From assembly GCF_029227915.1 (NCBI RefSeq), contig NC_079875.1, positions 18,407,001 through 18,471,000 on the forward strand: 64,000 bases of DNA, given 5' to 3'. The notes beneath the pieces were generated by a model. It did no database searches, was not told the origin of the DNA, and was given only the letters and a program-made list of their open reading frames with translations. Positions 53,236-64,000 of the stretch are shown piece after piece; position 1 is the stretch's first letter; each line of letters opens with the position of its first letter. The position numbers and the translations under genes are program-made. This DNA comes from Hydractinia symbiolongicarpus (taxonomy: Eukaryota > Cnidaria > Hydrozoa > Anthoathecata > Hydractiniidae).

Positions 53236-56200
53236 TTAAAAAGATTTTTTCAACGCACGTATCTTTTGCTCGAGACTGTCGTTTTCTTTCTTCCATCGAG
53301 ACAAACGTTCGTTGTTTTCCTTGTGCTGACGCTTTGTTCTGGCTAAATAAGCCGCATTTCGTTTCTATAACAACAAAACAAGTAGTGACATCAACATGTA
53401 GCATATACTTATAAGTAGCTTTCGAATACGCTGACTAAAATTTTTCTCTGTGCAACAAATAGGGGTGTTAAAATTATAAATTCTTGAAAGACGGTTTTTG
53501 CAAATTTTTTTGAATGAAAACAATTACTTAAAAACAACTCATTAAAATAGTGTTATGTGTGAAATAGGCTTTAATAGCCTCGATACACGTGCCGTTTTAT
53601 ACGAGAAAGTCTTAAATGTCACCTGAGGCTAGATGAGTCATTTTTTTAAATTTATTAGCCCTGTATGTTCTTTTATGTGTGTTATTTCAAAAATTATTGA
53701 AACATACGGACAGATTTACGGACGAATATTTTTAGGATTGAAAGAAATAGATGATGTTGAAATTATCTTATGATAAAAACATGCATAGCAGTGCAAAGGA
53801 AGGAATAACTGTTTTAAAATAAGTCTTGTGTGAAACTCTTTTGCTCATAAAAACTCACATAAAGAGCGTCGATTTCTTTTTTTAGTATGATCACATTCTC
53901 TTTTTCCTTCCGCACCTGAAAAAAGTACTAAGCAACGTCACGTAAAGTCTCCACATCAAAGACCTACCATCCTTTATTAACATGCAGTTTTTAATTTCCC
54001 AGTCTTTTTTTAATATGACTGTATCAGCTCAAATTACGCAAGGGGTAAAAGCTTTTTTACTACTACCGTGTCATCAAAAGAAAGCAGAAACTACAAGTTG
54101 AATAGCGGCGTTACCTTGACGAATTTTGAATCACAAGCAAATTGATTTCAGCAGGATGGCCGCAGATTTAAATTTTTTTACGACAATTTACAATTTTTAC
54201 GACAATTTACAAATTTTTATGACAATTTACAAATTTTTACGACAATTTAGGAGGCTTTTGGGTCAAATTTTAGAAGAAAACAGTAAAAAGCGTATAAAAA
54301 CCATTTTGTATTTTAGGAAATTTATTAAAATTTTATGAGGTAACTCAATGTCAGAAAAGCTGTTTATTACGGCTTGTAACTATGTAAATATAATTCATCA
54401 GTCTTGTTGCAAGATAAGCACATGCTCAATTTTTTCTCAAAATTCACTATGCCAAGAATTAACATTTTGAGTGTAAATTTTAGGCGTGGCGAGGCTGTTA
54501 ATTTAAGGGAATCGTATTGAGTCATAAGTGCAGAAATTTTCGCTTTACATAACTCACTGTCAAATTTTGGGAACTAGTTTTTGCGGAAAATCTTTTGAGA
54601 AATTTTTGCGGGAATAAACTTTCGCAGATTCAAGAGTTTTGTTTTGTATTTAAGTTTTGTATTTAACAGAGAAGATACAAATAAAAACACATCAGGGGCT
54701 TCAGAGATGCAGAGCACTGACGAAGGAGTTTCTAGCAGGGACGATTTACGTATTTTAATTTGCTTAATATAAAGCTTTCGAGAACAAAAATTTTATTTTT
54801 TAATTTTAATTTTGCTAACCTGCTCTCGGACAGTGTCCACTTCTTTATTCAACATTTTCTTGTTTTCAAGAAGTTCGGTTATATTTTCTTGGATTTTGAA
54901 TTCGCGAGTAAGGTAGTCGCATTCGTCTTTTTGACTATCTAAAAGATAAATTTCTCAAATTTCGCGACAATTTTATGTTTAGCTAACCAATTTAAATTGT
55001 TTTTGCTATTCTCATTCCGAATTTATTTGATATTAATCACTGATGTAAAATATGTAACCCAGTTCTTAGATTTTGTTGACCCGTTAATTTTTTCACTTCG
55101 GTCAATTTAAATTTTTATTTCCAACTATTATTAAATCGACTATAAGATATAAAACTCGCCGTCTATTGCACTAAACTTTAGCACGGACTATCTACGCAAG
55201 CTGATGTGACCTCTCTTGATCACGTTGTTCGCATAATCTATTTGTCCCTAAATATTGCGAACATGTTAACCCGCGAAAGACTGACCAATGTTTGAATAAA
55301 TGCAAACAAACACACGAACTAACACTGTTCCTGAAGACTTTTTATCCCCTCCTTCAGTTGCAGTATTTCCGCATGTGTGTCATTTTGATGGTGAAATCTT
55401 TCCACTTTCGTATGGTAATCGCACATTTTTTGTTGATATTTTGAATAACCACACTTAGCCTGTTTTCCATTCCATTTCAGTTCAAGTTGTTTCGCTTGCA
55501 ATTTCCGCTTTTCGTCAAGTAACGAAACAATTTCTGCTTGCAATTGCGAGCATTCCTTTTGGTTTGCGTTAACTTTGTCCTACGGAAAAAATAATACTTT
55601 GCTTAGTGAAAAAACTTGACAATAGAAATCCCGACTCTACTGCGGGATCAAACGAGTCTCTCAAAAATTTGTCACAAGGAATATCTCATAAGTGACGAAG
55701 ATAGAGTTTCTTAAAACAAACTGCTGAAAAATTCATAGCAATATGTCACTCACAATCCTCAAATAATATACTCTCTTGTGCATATTATGCATACAGTAGT
55801 TTTTTTTGTCTAGTCAGATGGCTGCAATTTGTTCACTAAGTTTAAAAATCTTTCGCGGAGAGAACTTAATAAGAAGTTGTAATTTATTTGATAGTTTGCT
55901 TATTACTTTATGAATAGAGAAACGTACTTGAGTTAAAAACAATTGACGGTTAGCTGATTGAACATCGTTTTGAATGGATTCACAAACCTTTTGCCCTAAA
56001 GAGAAATAAAAAAATTATGAAGAACGTTAGATGTAAAAGACATAAGTTTGTTGTTGAACACTGTTAAAGTAATTCATTTGTTCGAAGGAGGTAAAACGAA
56101 TATGTATTATACCGATACACTTTCATAACTGATAAGGTAGCCACAACTTTTTGTAAATACGTTTATCATGACAGCCTGTATCACTACTCCATTCAAAGCT

Positions 56201-57491
56201 GAAAACAATTTTCAGCCACACTCTTTCGAGGAATGACAAAATATTAAGTATATATCTGGTGAATGCTAATACTACCAAAGCTGTAACTGTTACCTTGTCG
56301 TGCTACACAACTAGGTTTTCCAATTAATTAAAAGCTAAAATCTATTACTAAGTACACATAGTTCAATTCTGTTGTACGTTACCACTAGCCTATAAAACTT
56401 TTTTACTAACTTGACTGCAACTCCTCCTAAAAAATACAAAAAAATACACAAGACGTAGAAATTTTAAAAGGAGAAGAAGAACAAGAAAAAAGTGCTGTTG
56501 GAGTACATTATGTGACACTAAATATTTCCTTGAGATTAAAAATACACAGAGTGTCCGCAGATTTAAAAAAAACTAGGTTTTAAATTAAGAGAAGATACTG
56601 AAAAACGTATAAAAACTATTCCATATTTTGAAAGATTTTGCTCAAATTTTAAGAGGACATTAAGAGTTGCCAATTATAAATTCTTTTCTTTTTTTCAATG
56701 CAAGAGAAGGTCATTTAAAGCAAATTTAAATACATATGTGAAACAAATTATCAGTCTTATTGCAAGATAAACATACGGTTAATGTTTTAACCGAATAACA
56801 AGTTATTATAGATATACATGAATGTTACCATAAACAATTTTAGGAGATTATAGGAGGAATCAATATTTTAAATTTTAAGTTATTTAGAAGATTTTAGAAG
56901 GGTTTATTTTTAAGGTTATTTAGATTTTAGAAGGTGTGGCCACTCTAATGAATGGAACTTGAGAAACAATGCAAGAATTATCTATACCTGTAACTTTTTC
57001 AATTGTTCTTCTTTTGCAGATAATTCGGATGCTTGGTATTTTTGTGCTTCCACAACTTCACCTGTTCGAAAAAAAAAAAAAAAAAAAAAATATTGATATT
57101 TTTAAATGTCAAATTTACTAGCTAAATTTGGCTTTTAGTAGTCCAAAAATACAAGAGACATTTTGTCAAAAAATATGCGAAAGTGATAAAAACTTTTATG
57201 TAGAAAAATGACAAAAAACATTATACTGGTCTAAAACGTTGAAAAGAAATAGAATGCACAAGACAGTAAATGGAGTTGCACAACATAATGATACGAAGAC
57301 TTGTAACCGTGATGATATGTCAAATTGATATATATGTAACTGCACCATTTACCTGTTAGAAGCGCAAGCGATCCTTCCTGGCTACAACCATGAAAAGATT
57401 CATTGCCATCCAAGGAATGTGTGTTATTAGGAGCGACGCCTAACCGTGTTGGTGTGGGGGGTACAATATATTCTTCAAACCCATCAGTCAT
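53236..57491 (-). CDS. CCDC122: CCDC122-like coiled-coil protein, 8 exons with a 16-nt microexon
   Basis: Exons in order are 57491-57353, 57061-56988, 56426-56411 (16 nt), 55995-55928, 55579-55324, 54938-54820, 53915-53859 and 53364-53236. Each has GT/AG borders and phases join throughout, giving about 285 residues. The N-terminus (MTDGFEEYIVPPTPTRLG) is unstructured. From residue 47 on it is coiled coil: EVVEAQKYQASELSAKEEQL, then KMCDYHTKVERFHHQNDTHA and finally RNAAYLARTKRQHKENNERL. Order, length and these blocks resemble CCDC122 (273 residues in human). The exact function of that family is not established. It could instead be another short coiled-coil family, since such proteins are hard to tell apart by eye. 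Confidence 0.68.
54170..54250. repeat. 20-bp tandem repeat (ACGACAATTTACAAATTTTT)
   Basis: About four tandem units of a 20-bp word, in an intron of the CCDC122-like gene. The last unit runs into ordinary sequence. Confidence 0.85.
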
Positions 57492-58499
57492 ATCCAATGA
57501 TGTTTTTTTTCTGCAATCTTAAATTCTAATGCTCGTCCTAATGCAAACATATTGTTAATCAGAATTACTAGAGACAAAAACAAATGCCATCTGCAACACA
57601 GTTGTCCATAATTTTTCATGAAATTAAACGGAAGCTAGGACGTGAAAAAATAAATCAAAACAAATATGGCTACTCTTATAAAATGCAAGTAATGCGAAAC
57701 TAAAAAAGAAATTTATAAGAAGACTGAAAAACTGAAAAATAGTTTTCTGCATTCTCAATAAACATGTGTTTTCTACCGACAACCTTAAAGTTATTTCTTT
57801 CCTGACTGACTTGCACATGTGCATTGTTGAAAAAATAACTTCTCACCATTGTAGCGGCCCGCACTTTTGCGTAGGGTCCCTACTTTTCAAAAAAGACAAA
57901 GCTAATGGTTGTACTACCATCCTTCAAAAATAAAAAATAATCGACAAGGCATTGGAGTAACATCATATGACATTAGAGTAAAAATCTTTTTGTTGATATA
58001 TTTGTTCTTCATATTTTAATCATTTTTTTTGTGTATTTTATATATTTTTTGCTTGGAAAATTTCGTTTTGCTTTTAAACTATGTTTTAAAGGTTTATTTT
58101 ATATGATATACACGTTTTTTTTTAAGAAACATGTTTATAAGAAACTTCTACTACTACATTTTATGTCATTTCTGAAATAAGAAACTTGTTAATTAAAGAA
58201 GATGTTAAATCATCACAGGGAGACACTTTGAAACAAAAAAATGCTTTATTTTTTTATTTAAAAAAAAAGTTCAAAAAATACAGAAACTTTTGGAACTAGC
58301 TATTTTTTTGATATAAGAAACCCTTATTTTACTAGGAAAATTAAGAAACTAAATAAGAAACTTTTGGAACTAAAAACATAGAGCTTCAGCCTACAAATAA
58401 GAAACTTTTAGAACTTGGCCCTTCGCCAGGGTTCTTATAAAAAAAAGCGTGTATTTATTTAAAAGCAGTATAAATTAGACATGATATTTTATCTATAAC

Positions 58500-59549
58500 T
58501 TATTCATAATTTGACGACATATATCTTCTCATGTTCTGTTCCCAATTTTTTTCACGTTTTCTTTTTCTCTCGTATGTTTTCATAGTACACTTTTTCTGCA
58601 AGCGATTCTGAAGATTACCACTACCAGATACAGCTGCTTCATCATGTGCTGCAAAATGGCTGACCCTTTCGATCTTCTTTTTAAGTCCCAAGCCAGCCCT
58701 GTCTTTTTTTAGTATCGTTTTAATCGGGTTTTTGCGACCAGTGCCGTCAGGTCCAAGTCCTCTATCAATAGTCCATCCACTACGCAGCATCATTTTATAA
58801 CCAACGTTATGTCCCGGCAGGCCCAAAATGTTGCTCGGTTTTTTATTTTTGTCATTAAAAATATGAAGCATTGAGGATTCATGTTGTTTCTGTTTACTCT
58901 CAAGATATTCCACTTTGCACAATTCACACCTGAGCATTGTATCATTACACCTACTCTCATCAGGATCACTTTTTTCACTTTTAACATCTAATCCGTACAA
59001 ATAATTTAAAATATTCCACTGCTGTCGTTTCTGACAAATATTCAAAACATTTATCCCGGAAGTGTCACAAACATTTCTATGCTCACAGCCTTTCTTAATT
59101 AAATATTTCACAACAGAAAGGTGGCCTTCAGCCGCTGCACACATTAAAGCTGTCCAGCCGTAAGAATCACGTGCGTTGATCAACTTTGTATAATTTCTAC
59201 TATCTTTCACATTATCGAGCAATTCTTGCACTTCTTTCAAATTGCCGGACGACGAATACTTCAGTAACATTGTTACCCATCGGTTTTCGTTTAATGTAAC
59301 TAACTCCTGTTTATCACGGGTTGTTCGCTTACGTTTTTTGTTACTTTTGACCTTTCTAGTAGTCGATAAGCTTGGTTCATTTATAATTTCCTCGTAAAAT
59401 TCTTTTACTTCACTACCAGTCAAACCCGAGTTTAGTTGAGCACCGGGTGAATTTTTTGAACGAGTTTTATCAGCATGATCTTTCGCAGTTACAAAGCTGC
59501 ACCTGTATTCGGTTAACATGCTCTGTTTGTCGTAAGAGCATTCAGCCAT
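58500..59549 (-). CDS. GPANK1: GPANK1-like protein (ankyrin repeats and G-patch), single exon
   Basis: 349 residues without introns. Two ankyrin repeats lie at about residues 121-187 (SYGWTALMCAAAEGHLSVVK). A C2H2-like finger is at 208-229 (CELC...H...H). A G-patch is at about 249-289, with GYKMMLRSGWTIDRGLGPDG and GLGLKKK. The C-terminus is basic. The order ankyrin-finger-G-patch and the length match GPANK1 (356 residues in human). G-patch proteins usually bind RNA or activate DEAH helicases. The role of GPANK1 itself is poorly known. The start is the first ATG after an upstream stop. Confidence 0.92.
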   Translation of the reverse strand: MAECSYDKQSMLTEYRCSFVTAKDHADKTRSKNSPGAQLNSGLTGSEVKEFYEEIINEPSLSTTRKVKSNKKRKRTTRDKQELVTLNENRWVTMLLKYSSSGNLKEVQELLDNVKDSRNYTKLINARDSYGWTALMCAAAEGHLSVVKYLIKKGCEHRNVCDTSGINVLNICQKRQQWNILNYLYGLDVKSEKSDPDESRCNDTMLRCELCKVEYLESKQKQHESSMLHIFNDKNKKPSNILGLPGHNVGYKMMLRSGWTIDRGLGPDGTGRKNPIKTILKKDRAGLGLKKKIERVSHFAAHDEAAVSGSGNLQNRLQKKCTMKTYERKRKREKNWEQNMRRYMSSNYE

Positions 59550-59978
59550 TTTATTTTTTATTCTAAAAATTATAATTGGTGGTTATACTTTCTAATTGAA
59601 GAAAATTTAATTAAATTGAATTCGGCGCGTTGAAAACTTTGACACTGAATATTTCTTTATATTGATAAGAGAAATATGTTCGTGTACTCGAAAACTGATT
59701 TTTACTTACAAACATAGATCATCCTCAACATGCACTTAATTAGAAGAAAGTAACGATTTTTTTTCTTAATTTAACATTTATTTCATTTGAGTAGTTAAAT
59801 ATTTTAAAATTAAAATTCTGGTCAAAATTAGCAAAATTTTTGATGCTCCAAATAAATATATTTTTTTGAAACTCATTTATAAAATAAGTAATACTGGACA
59901 CGAAAAGAACAAAACAAAAACATTTTTTCCATGAATTTTATTAATAAGATAAGCTGAAATTGCACATGTTACCTTCAC

Positions 59979-60328
59979 GGAATAAACTTTCGCGACAATT
60001 AAATTCGCGAAATGATTTAATTGCCATTGTTTCTATTCGCGAAAAAATATTCTCGCTAATTTTTGTACATTTTAAAAACCTAATTTTCGGGAATAATTAG
60101 TCATTATTTACGTATACTTTTTGTGCTAGAAGAAGAAGTGGGAGTCATCAGTCGGTGACTCCCTACATGTAATGAATACTCCCAAACTGGTGCTACAATA
60201 AAAACATTTATTATGCAAATTATGTAATAGTATTAGGTCATTCGCAAAAACAAATTCTCGCGAAATCTAAAAAATTCAGAACTTCGATTCGCGGAATCGC
60301 GCAATTTAATTCTTGCGAAAATAAACCC
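59979..60328. mobile_element. putative MITE of the TTCGCGA family
   Basis: The left end GGAATAAACTTTCGCGACAA and the right end (reverse complement GGGTTTATTTTCGCAAGAAT) form imperfect inverted repeats continuing into AATTAAATT and CGCGAA words. A related piece (GGGAATAAACTTTCGCAG) is at 54609-54626. Non-coding, in the DNA upstream of GPANK1. Confidence 0.45.
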
Positions 60329-60656
60329 ATCAATTCATCGTGAGTAAAGATAAATAAATTGAGCGTACATTCTTTTATTATGTTACACAGGCAGAAAAAA
60401 CTTTTATGGAGAAATAAATAAATTTAAACTTTACTATCCATTGATAAAATATTAATTTGTCTAAAAAAAATCATGTCCATATGAAAAAAGATCTCTCACT
60501 CAGTCTATGTTAGTCATACAATACTTATCTTGGTAAATTATATACAAAATTTTTTCCCCTCAGGATCAGCCCTTTCATTTTCCATGTAACACAAATGCGT
60601 AGACTCCAAATAATAGCACATACAAAGATAGATAACATACTGTAAAAAGCTGGTAT

Positions 60657-61093
60657 CAGGCCTCCCACGGTCAGTTGAGAAAAATAATACAGGAATACAG
60701 GACAGAAATGGTTTAAAAAATGGACAATACAGAACAAAAATTTTAAAAAATATATTTAGTGTGAAAATAAAGGACATTTTTGACAATTCCGAGAAATAAA
60801 TACAAAAATTTCTTAAAATTGAAGTAACATAAGTGACAAATCCACCTACAAGTTTTTTACTAGGTTAGTAATAAAATGTCAACAAAAGAACCAATATCAA
60901 CAGCTATAAATAAAGTTAAATGTGAAAATATTACTTCTTTAGTTTTTTTTAAAAAAAACTTCTAGTTCTTTGGATAGTTCAGCAATTCTCTTTAGAAATA
61001 CAGGACATACAAGACAATTAAAATACAGGACAATACAGGACACTTTTGCCAAATACAGGAAATACAGGTAATACAGGACATGTGGGAGGCCTG
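60657..61093. mobile_element. MITE with CAGGCCTCCCAC ends and TGGTAT duplication
   Basis: CAGGCCTCCCAC at 60657 is matched exactly by GTGGGAGGCCTG at 61093. TGGTAT stands directly before and after. The right half is made of repeats of 'aatacaggac'. 437 bp, hAT-like in its CAG start, although hAT duplications are normally 8 bp. It ends 43 bp from the stop codon of the glutaredoxin-like gene. Confidence 0.7.
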
Positions 61094-61135
61094 TGGTATG
61101 CAGTGAGATGAGTCATAACATGTTCCAACCGAATA

Positions 61136-62733
61136 TTAACTGATTCTTGATTCAGCTTGTTTTAAAGCTTCTAAAAATGGTTTTTCGAACACTTTGTGTC
61201 TCATAACTTCCTGGTTATTTATGTGGATGACAGGTATGTCATATTTATACTTATTAAACCATTTCTGGTTTCCATTAGCTGTGATGTCCACCTCTTCGTA
61301 TATAAACTAAAAAGAGAGTTGATGCTAATAAAAGCATAGTATAAGCGAATCTATCAGCGAAAGTATAACTAGGGAAAAATTTGATATAAATCTTATGAAC
61401 ACTCATTTGAAAGACCAGCATTTACTCGAACGCGCTGTTTAAAACAGAATGGGGATAAATATTACATTGCGAAAACAGGATTACCAAGTTTGATTTTATT
61501 ACCTTACCGATCACAACAAGTCATATGCGATTATATAAGGGCTAAAAAAATGACTCGGTTGGGTGATCGAGTAAAGCTAACAACAACCTTTGCTATAATG
61601 CCTGTTCCACATAACCAAAACAACCACATAGAAATTTCTCTCTATACAAAACAAAACAACGGACAGACAATAGTCGCTTGACGCGACAAGTTAGCTCTAT
61701 TGACAAGAAAAAAAATGAAAGATTGTTATCCGCAAAACCTTTTATTCACTCAGTAACTTGAAACATAAAAAACATGTGTTTATAGCTACCTGAGAAGATA
61801 TTTCGAAACTCTCAAATCTGGAAAATTATTTCTTAAGGTTAATACATCATAAATATGTTCCTTATGAAAAGCTATAGGACATTAATAATTCAGTGTGAAC
61901 AATAATTAAAAAAAAAACTCAATGCCGATTTTATTCTGACTTTTATTTTCTCTTGTTATTTGATTACACCATGGCGACATTTTTAAATTTCTACCTCACG
62001 TGGAATCACGTGACTATTCTCATTGTTCATTCCCATTAACAAGTTGTGTTCTTCATCAGCATAATGATCGCATGTTTTTGATTAAAAATTTAAATGGTAC
62101 TACATATAATTTAAAAAGTCTACCTTGCTTGCATGAGTTAATACCTATTGGTGTTACTTTCAAAATCAATACATTGTATTGCTGCGCTATTTAAAGGAAA
62201 ACACTTAGAGTAAAAGTTGGTTGGCGCTTCACTTAAATGGTTGGTTGGTTTCGCATCACATATGAAGTAAGATTGTAATAAAGTTTTGATCAAAGGAAAT
62301 CGCCAATCACAACATATTATTGAGAATACCAAGTTGTGGTGTAGATAGATAACAAATTAACTAACTTTTTTTTTAAACTTCATCATAACCTCTTTTGCAT
62401 CATCACATAATGAGCATCCTTCAGCCTGCAAAATAACAAACCCCAAATCAGTGCTTTTTACTACTCACAGTTTTTTTTAATATAAAAATCAAATTACTAT
62501 AATGTTTTATGGTTGCTATTGAACCCTCCTTGTTTCTGGCGTTCATTTTTTAAAGAAGAATGAAAACATGCATTCTTTCGTCAATCAAACTAAAAAACAA
62601 AATTAGTGCTAAACTTGTAAGCTTATGAGAATCTTATTATCAGACTTACCTTTGAAAACATAGTTACAATTGGTAGACTTTTTCTTGAGGACAATTTTCG
62701 ACCAAGAAGCAGAATAATTCCATTTCTGTACAT
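61136..62733 (-). CDS. glutaredoxin-like protein (DUF836; C5orf63/YDR286C-like), 3 exons
   Basis: Exons 62733-62650, 62425-62366 and 61306-61136 all join in phase 0 and give 104 residues. The start is MYRNGIILLLGRKLSSRKSL, perhaps a mitochondrial-type leader. PIVTMFSK then AEGCSLCDDAKEVMMKF forms the first strand, the CxxC redox site (CSLC) and the helix. EEVDIT and the strand YDIPVIHINNQEVM complete the thioredoxin fold with the cis-proline. The family consists of small glutaredoxin-like proteins whose substrates are unknown. Two of the three exons are too short for ORF searches. Confidence 0.85.
61592..61633. repeat. 42-bp repeat shared with 63339-63380
   Basis: A 42-bp word starting GCTATAATGCCTGTTCCAC and ending in 'accacatagaa' occurs exactly at both places, in the same direction, 1747 bp apart. 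Flanks are only loosely alike. It probably marks two members of a dispersed repeat family. This copy lies in intron 2 of the glutaredoxin-like gene. Confidence 0.8.
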
Positions 62734-62739
62734 TCTTTA

Positions 62740-64000
62740 AATCATTTAGAAGAAAATTCAGATAACACTTTACATTTTACTAGATTCGTTTCAAAAGAAC
62801 TGGTCATTATTACAAAATTAACAACGAATATCAAGTAGAATACATCCAACAGTCACCTAGCTAACTTACACAACCTTGTCACTTCGCAAGTATCTGCATT
62901 TTTGCATCAAAATTATGATTTTAATGCTGATGGCCAGCGGTCTTAGACGACCAGCGACAACTATTTTTTATTCCCAAGACAAGATAATATCTGTGTATAC
63001 CATATTTTGTCTTAAAAAAAGGTGGCAATTCAACAAATAATTATTTTTGTTACGCCTTGTTTTCTCAAAAATAATTATTGTTTCAATTATTTTTTGTTTC
63101 CACAAAATTCTTTTTTAAGTCTATTATTTTTTAAAAAAAATCAGTGTGTCAAATCAGCAGATTATCAGCTGATTATAAGCTAAAACATAAAAGAGACGCT
63201 ACCATTTCTGAAATGTTAAAAAGAAAGTTACATCGAGAGAGTCGCTTTGCGCAAACACTCAGTCATCGTGTCGGGGATCACAATTTCAAACTTCTCCCAC
63301 TTTTCTACCAACAAAACGATTGCATAAATCAATCCTTAGCTATAATGCCTGTTCCACATAACCAAAACAACCACATAGAAGTAAAGCATTTACATTGCAG
63401 TTTGCATAACTTGAAGATCACAGCGCTTGATTCCACAAAAAAGCCTGTTTGAGACAGCTACTTAGAGACTGGCCTTCTTACAGAAGTGTTTTATACAACG
63501 ACCACCTACCGAAGACGATCACTTCTTTTAAGCCCCAAGAGTGGCTTTTTTGTACAGGTTTAACTGCTTTACCCTTTGTGTATAGCTATAAAAAACTATG
63601 AAAAACATTAATATTGCAAACCAGAAGATAAATAAATTTAATAAGTTCATTTAGCGTAATATACAAAAAGAAATCTATCTTGTAAACTTAACGTGCAAAT
63701 GTGGAATATAGCAAGTCCAGCATTGCCATCGTTTTAAATATTTCCAACTACATTGTTCTTTCACGTTTTGTATTGTGGAACTTCATATTCATTAATACTA
63801 TGCAGACTTGTTAGAAGTGATATGATGGAGACGCAATTACCACACACATAACATATTCGTTCATTAAAAAATAGTAAAATAAAAACCAAAATGTCTTTTT
63901 ATGATGGGATTTACTTGCATATCGAAATAAATAAAAAATATTTAATTATTACTTAAATCAATCAATTAAATAAATAATAACTAAAAATAACTACCACCTA
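62740..64000. other. upstream of glutaredoxin-like gene; no gene recognised
   Basis: AT-rich. It holds the second 42-bp repeat copy (63339-63380) inside an open frame of 102 codons (63144-63452). I regard that frame as chance because it reads through the repeat. No other structure seen. Confidence 0.5.

Noticed and set aside
63144-63452. 102-codon ORF
   Set aside because: It runs through a 42-bp dispersed repeat also found at 61592 and resembles no known protein.

Overview
This window is AT-rich animal nuclear DNA. It holds intron-split genes on the minus strand, short exons with GT/AG borders, and a dense layer of old and young mobile elements. Five host genes could be rebuilt exon by exon with matching splice phases. 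They are CFAP53 (1880-13254, 11 exons, 514 codons), a basigin/neuroplastin-like three-Ig membrane protein (33168-46379), a CCDC122-like coiled-coil protein (53236-57491, 8 exons including one of 16 nt), single-exon GPANK1 (58500-59549) and a small glutaredoxin-like protein (61136-62733). All five read on the minus strand. The gene set plus PolB-coding Polinton-like elements, an RTE-like LINE, a tRNA-derived SINE and Helitron ends fits a cnidarian, perhaps a hydrozoan. That assignment is inference.

The most striking object is a roughly 15 kb Polinton/Maverick- or adintovirus-like element at 15292-30243. It has long terminal inverted repeats and a possible 6-bp target duplication. It is GC-richer than its surroundings. 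Inside are two head-to-tail blocks. Block A (15.3-19.3 kb) has a SAP protein, a PolB C-terminal half, two small membrane proteins, a conserved small protein, a zinc-finger HNH nuclease, a zinc-ribbon protein and a truncated ATPase. Block B (19.3-28.1 kb) repeats that order with SAP-PolB, membrane proteins, the same small protein and the ATPase, then adds a Bro-N-like protein and a long membrane-anchored coiled-coil protein. A converging minus-strand set (28.2-29.6 kb) has a small SAP protein, an HNH nuclease and an unrecognised protein. Most genes carry stops or frameshifts, and the block B polymerase has lost its motif A. No retroviral-type integrase, protease or capsid gene was recognised. 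A second, far more decayed element with a different PolB lies at about 46.98-50.47 kb and keeps a relative of the same small protein.

Both PolB elements sit within about 0.3-0.6 kb upstream of the start codon of a minus-strand gene (CFAP53 and the basigin-like gene). Just next to the large element, a 1.71 kb tandem duplication has copied CFAP53 exon 1 with its upstream DNA and a TIR element that carries a 48-bp minisatellite.

The remaining DNA holds Helitron-like ends (1.55 and 4.44 kb), two RTE-like LINE copies (6.3 and 40.1 kb), two SINE copies (10.6 and 45.7 kb), at least seven TIR/MITE-like elements, and tandem arrays of 97 bp (32.4 kb), about 129 bp (51 kb) and about 10 bp (9.2 kb).
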